The notes below the pieces were generated by a model, which was not told the origin of the DNA, did not search any database, and was given only the letters and a program-made list of their open reading frames with translations. This document shows positions 6,139-8,769 of a stretch of 8,769 nucleotides of DNA, piece after piece. The position numbers and the translations under genes are program-made. The DNA lies in NCBI GenBank assembly GCA_900548675.1, contig URLJ01000039.1, positions 1 to 8,769 of the forward strand, read 5' to 3'. Numbering within the stretch: position 1 is the first letter of the stretch; every line of letters begins with the position of its first letter. Origin of the DNA: an uncultured Mollicutes bacterium. Its GTDB lineage: Bacteria > Bacillota_I > Bacilli_A > ML615J-28 > CAG-313.

Positions 6139-7990
6139 AAATTGTGTTACCGGCAAATTGTGTTTGATAAAGATTATAATATATTCCCTTTTCCTTAATT
6201 AAGTCATCATGGCGTCCTTGTTCTTTGATTGTTCCATGATCCATAACAATTATTGTATCAGCGTCACGTATGGTCGACAAACGATGAGCAATTATCAAAC
6301 TTGTTCTATTTTTCATCAGAGTAACCATCGCATTTTGAATGTTTTTCTCAGTTCTCGTGTCAACGGATGATGTTGCTTCATCTAAAATAAGAATCTTAGG
6401 CTCTGCGGCCGTAGCTCTCGCAATCGAAAGCAATTGTCTTTGACCTTGTGACAATTTAGCTCCTGATGATGTTAGAATAGTTTCGTATTTATTAGGTAAG
6501 ACTTCAATAAAACTATCAGCATTTGCAAGTTTTGCGGCGTTTAACATTTTTTCTTCACTAATTTCATCTGTGCCATACCCTATATTAGCTCTTATTGTAT
6601 CAGAGAATAAAACCGTATCCTGCAAAACAATAGCAATATTTTTTCTAAGTGATTTCAATTCAATATCTTTGATGTCGATATCATTTATTTTGATAGATCC
6701 ACTATCAACATCATAAAAACGCATTAATAAATTAACAACGGTTGTTTTTCCACTCCCTGTAGCACCTACTAATGCTACTTTTTCACCTGATTTAACCTCA
6801 AGGTTAAAATCATTTAAAACTAGTTCCGATGGAACATAAGAGAAATATACATGTTCAAAACTAATTTTAGTAATTACAAAATCATCATCTAATGTTATTT
6901 TTCCATTATTCTCTTCTTTAGCGGCATCCATCACTGCAAATACCCGTTCAGCTGCGGCTAAACTAGTTTCAATTTGAGCATACAAATTGGCTATTTCATT
7001 AATAGGTCTTGAAAATTGTTTAGCACAGTTAGTAAATAAAATAATAGAACCTACTGTTAGTGGTCCAAATAGGCCAGCACTTATTGTAAGATCGTTAATA
7101 ATGAAGACGGCTCCACAAACAACCATCAACATAAAACCAAAGTTATTTAAAATATTCATAAGTGGTCCCATTGCTCCTGAATACATTTGTGATTTAATTG
7201 AGCATTTTAATAGTTTTTCACTTGTCTCATTAAATTCTGCTGAAAGATCTTCTTCTTTAGTAAAACATGCTACCGTCTTATATCCTGTTACATTTTCCTC
7301 AACTTGACTATTTAAAACACCTAATAGGTCTTGGCGCTCTTTAAAGTATTTACGCATTAATTTAGACAAACCACCACTTAGGATAATGGTTAAGACTATA
7401 CTTAAAACACTAATTACTGCTAACAATGGACTGTACAACAACATGACGATGAAAGCTCCTGATACAGTTAAAATTGCTGATATAAAGAAGCTAATTCCTT
7501 GTGAAATAGCATTTGAAATGGCATCGACATCGTTTGTCATCCTACTCATAATGTCACCATGCGAATTTTTGTCAAAATAACTAATTGGTAAATATACCAT
7601 TTTACCAAATAAATCTTTTCGTAATTTATATACAGTTTTTTGTGATAAATTGGCAGAGATAATTCCTCTAAAGAATGCCATACATACTGAAACAATATAA
7701 ATTATTGATAAAACAAATAAGTATAAATAAAACCCATTCTTATCTTTAGCAGCTATTGCATCTATGACGTACTTTTGAACAATTGATGAACCTAGAGCCG
7801 TGATGCTTACCACAACCATTACTAATAATAAAGCAATGAGACTTTTCCAATATGACCCTAAATAGCCAATTAATCTTTTTATCATTTTTTTCTTATTTTT
7901 GGGTTTTTCTCGAAACATTACCCCCCGTGGACCAGGACGTCCCATATTAGGACGTTGTTGTGAAGGATTATTTCTTGCGTTGTTCATCAT
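6137..7990 (-). CDS. ABC exporter half-transporter, catalytically competent subunit
   Basis: A 617-residue type IV (type I exporter fold) half-transporter: a membrane domain with about six helices (roughly 47-68, 86-108, 165-187, 188-207, 280-300, 305-322), then a nucleotide-binding domain. The A-loop tyrosine is Tyr385 (FSY), Walker A GATGSGKT 409-416, Q-loop Gln457, signature LSQGQ 513-517, Walker B ILILDE 533-538 with catalytic Glu538, and H-loop His569. These are all intact; the LSQGQ variant is as in TM288. With its upstream partner it should form a heterodimer resembling TM287/288, LmrCD and BmrCD, exporting drugs or lipid-like compounds; the substrate is unknown. Residues 1-34 are a Pro/Gly/Arg/Asn-rich, basic cytoplasmic extension. 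The start has tandem ATG codons (7990, 7987) behind a full AAGGAGGTG site; spacing slightly favours the second. It overlaps the partner gene by 23 bases. Confidence 0.93.
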   Translation of the reverse strand: MMNNARNNPSQQRPNMGRPGPRGVMFREKPKNKKKMIKRLIGYLGSYWKSLIALLLVMVVVSITALGSSIVQKYVIDAIAAKDKNGFYLYLFVLSIIYIVSVCMAFFRGIISANLSQKTVYKLRKDLFGKMVYLPISYFDKNSHGDIMSRMTNDVDAISNAISQGISFFISAILTVSGAFIVMLLYSPLLAVISVLSIVLTIILSGGLSKLMRKYFKERQDLLGVLNSQVEENVTGYKTVACFTKEEDLSAEFNETSEKLLKCSIKSQMYSGAMGPLMNILNNFGFMLMVVCGAVFIINDLTISAGLFGPLTVGSIILFTNCAKQFSRPINEIANLYAQIETSLAAAERVFAVMDAAKEENNGKITLDDDFVITKISFEHVYFSYVPSELVLNDFNLEVKSGEKVALVGATGSGKTTVVNLLMRFYDVDSGSIKINDIDIKDIELKSLRKNIAIVLQDTVLFSDTIRANIGYGTDEISEEKMLNAAKLANADSFIEVLPNKYETILTSSGAKLSQGQRQLLSIARATAAEPKILILDEATSSVDTRTEKNIQNAMVTLMKNRTSLIIAHRLSTIRDADTIIVMDHGTIKEQGRHDDLIKEKGIYYNLYQTQFAGNTI

Positions 7991-8769
7991 CTACACCTCC
8001 TTCATCATCATGCTTTAATTGTGAATAGTATATATCTTGATAAAGCGCACTATTTTTTAATAATTCCTCATTCGTACCTTCGGCTGCGATTTTACCATTA
8101 TCTATTACTATTATACGACTAGCACCTTTAGCACTAGCAACGCGTTGAGCGATAAGAATAAATGTTGTATCATCCAATTTTTTTCTCAATTCTTGATATA
8201 GTTTTGCTTCAGTAGCAAGATCTAATGCACTCGTTGCATCATCAAAAATTAATATTTTAGGTTTTTTGATGATCGCTCTTGCTATCGCTATTCGTTGTTT
8301 TTGACCACCTGAAAGTGATGCACCTTTTTCTGCAATTAATGTATTATATCCATCTTTAAAATTATTAATGAAATCATCAGCTTGAGCTATTTTGCATGCC
8401 TCTACAATCTCTTCATGTGTTGCATTCGTATCCCCCCATCGAAGATTATCCTCAATGCTTCCAGTAAAAAGCTCCGTTTTTTGAGGAACCACACCGATAT
8501 GCAATCTCAATTCTTTTAAATCATAATCTTTGATATTAACATCATCAATTAAAAGTTCGCCACTTTTTACATCATAAAATCTTGTTATCATATTGATAAG
8601 CGTTGTTTTTCCACATCCTGTAGCACCCAAAATAGCTAAGGTATCGCCATGTTTAATTTGTAAATTAATATTTCCAAGGATATTATGATCTGATTGTTGT
8701 GTTACAATTGATGTGAGACTTCTTGAATTGAAAAAAGATCTAAATCCTGATATAATTTTAATAACCCAA
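7968..8769 (-). CDS. ABC exporter half-transporter with degenerate ATP site (5' end outside window)
   Basis: Only the C-terminal 266 codons are present. The frame stays open to the window edge (first full codon 8768-8766, Trp), so the membrane domain lies beyond it; TTG at 8630 is an internal Leu, not a start. Counted from the first codon here: Walker A GATGCGKT 48-55, Q-loop Gln96, signature LSGGQ 152-156, Walker B ILIFDD with Asp177 where catalytic Glu is normal, and Gln208 (AQR) in place of the H-loop His. Asp and Gln at these two places also occur in TM287, the degenerate partner of TM287/288. The motif NLRWGDTNAT also resembles TM287. So its intact LSGGQ should complete the active site of the 617-aa partner. 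Upstream of Walker A, ILGNINLQIKHGD fits, but the usual FxNVxFxY strand with the A-loop aromatic is not recognisable (8768-8690). The acidic C-terminus overlaps the partner's ribosome site. Confidence 0.9.
   Translation of the reverse strand, partial: WVIKIISGFRSFFNSRSLTSIVTQQSDHNILGNINLQIKHGDTLAILGATGCGKTTLINMITRFYDVKSGELLIDDVNIKDYDLKELRLHIGVVPQKTELFTGSIEDNLRWGDTNATHEEIVEACKIAQADDFINNFKDGYNTLIAEKGASLSGGQKQRIAIARAIIKKPKILIFDDATSALDLATEAKLYQELRKKLDDTTFILIAQRVASAKGASRIIVIDNGKIAAEGTNEELLKNSALYQDIYYSQLKHDDEGGVDDEQRKK
7994..8002 (-). promoter_or_regulatory. Nine-base Shine-Dalgarno inside the upstream ABC gene
   Basis: AAGGAGGTG on the minus strand is fully complementary to the anti-Shine-Dalgarno end of 16S rRNA. 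It lies in the coding sequence of the upstream subunit, where it helps encode DEGGVD. It is 3 bases before ATG 7990 and 6 before ATG 7987. Strong re-initiation here would help keep the two subunits at equal levels. Confidence 0.85.

Noticed and set aside
8628..8630. TTG as a start codon for a 220-residue ATP-binding protein
   Set aside because: It lies directly before Walker A, the frame is open to the window edge, and the residues just before it (ILGNINLQIKHGDTLAI) are the normal lead-in of an ABC domain. The gene is cut by the window rather than short.

Overview
The window is an AT-rich stretch of a low-GC Gram-positive-type genome. Shine-Dalgarno sites are strong and promoters close to the sigma-A consensus, which fits a Bacilli-, Erysipelotrichales- or Acholeplasma-like bacterium; the exact taxon cannot be fixed from the sequence. 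The standard genetic code is used: every tryptophan in the intact genes that I located is TGG, and the six visible stop codons are TAA or TAG. All genes lie on the minus strand, so transcription runs from high to low coordinates.

Region 1 (8769 to 4704) is the end of an operon whose promoter lies outside the window. It starts with the 3' part of one half-transporter gene, followed with a 23-bp overlap by a complete second half-transporter. Together they form a heterodimeric ABC exporter of the TM287/288, LmrCD and BmrCD type. Eight bases later comes a leucyl aminopeptidase gene (pepA), and the operon closes with an intrinsic terminator at 4657-4630.

Region 2 (4480 to 674) has its own near-consensus promoter (ATGACA, 17 bp, TATAAT). 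It is a tight three-gene operon with overlapping ends: a PlsC-type lysophospholipid acyltransferase carrying an internal zinc ribbon and an unassigned C-terminal domain, an RlmI-type 23S rRNA cytosine-C5 methyltransferase, and an RlmD/RumA-type 23S rRNA uracil-C5 methyltransferase with four iron-sulfur cysteines. It therefore combines two ribosomal RNA modification enzymes with a membrane-lipid enzyme. No clear terminator follows it.

Region 3 (673 to 1) has no intact gene. Immediately after rlmD lies a decayed fragment of a DUF1016 (YhcG-like, PDDEXK nuclease family) gene. It has stop codons at two expected tryptophan positions, a frameshift, another stop, and both ends missing. Beyond it, an exact-consensus extended -10 promoter (TTGACA, 17 bp, TGTTATAAT) starts an RNA that runs out of the window; its first 80 or so bases match no RNA family I recognise.

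Most of the window is ordinary housekeeping and transport. The points most worth checking are the strong promoter with its unidentified leader, the nuclease-family relic, and the unusual architecture of the acyltransferase. I see no convincing new multi-gene system.
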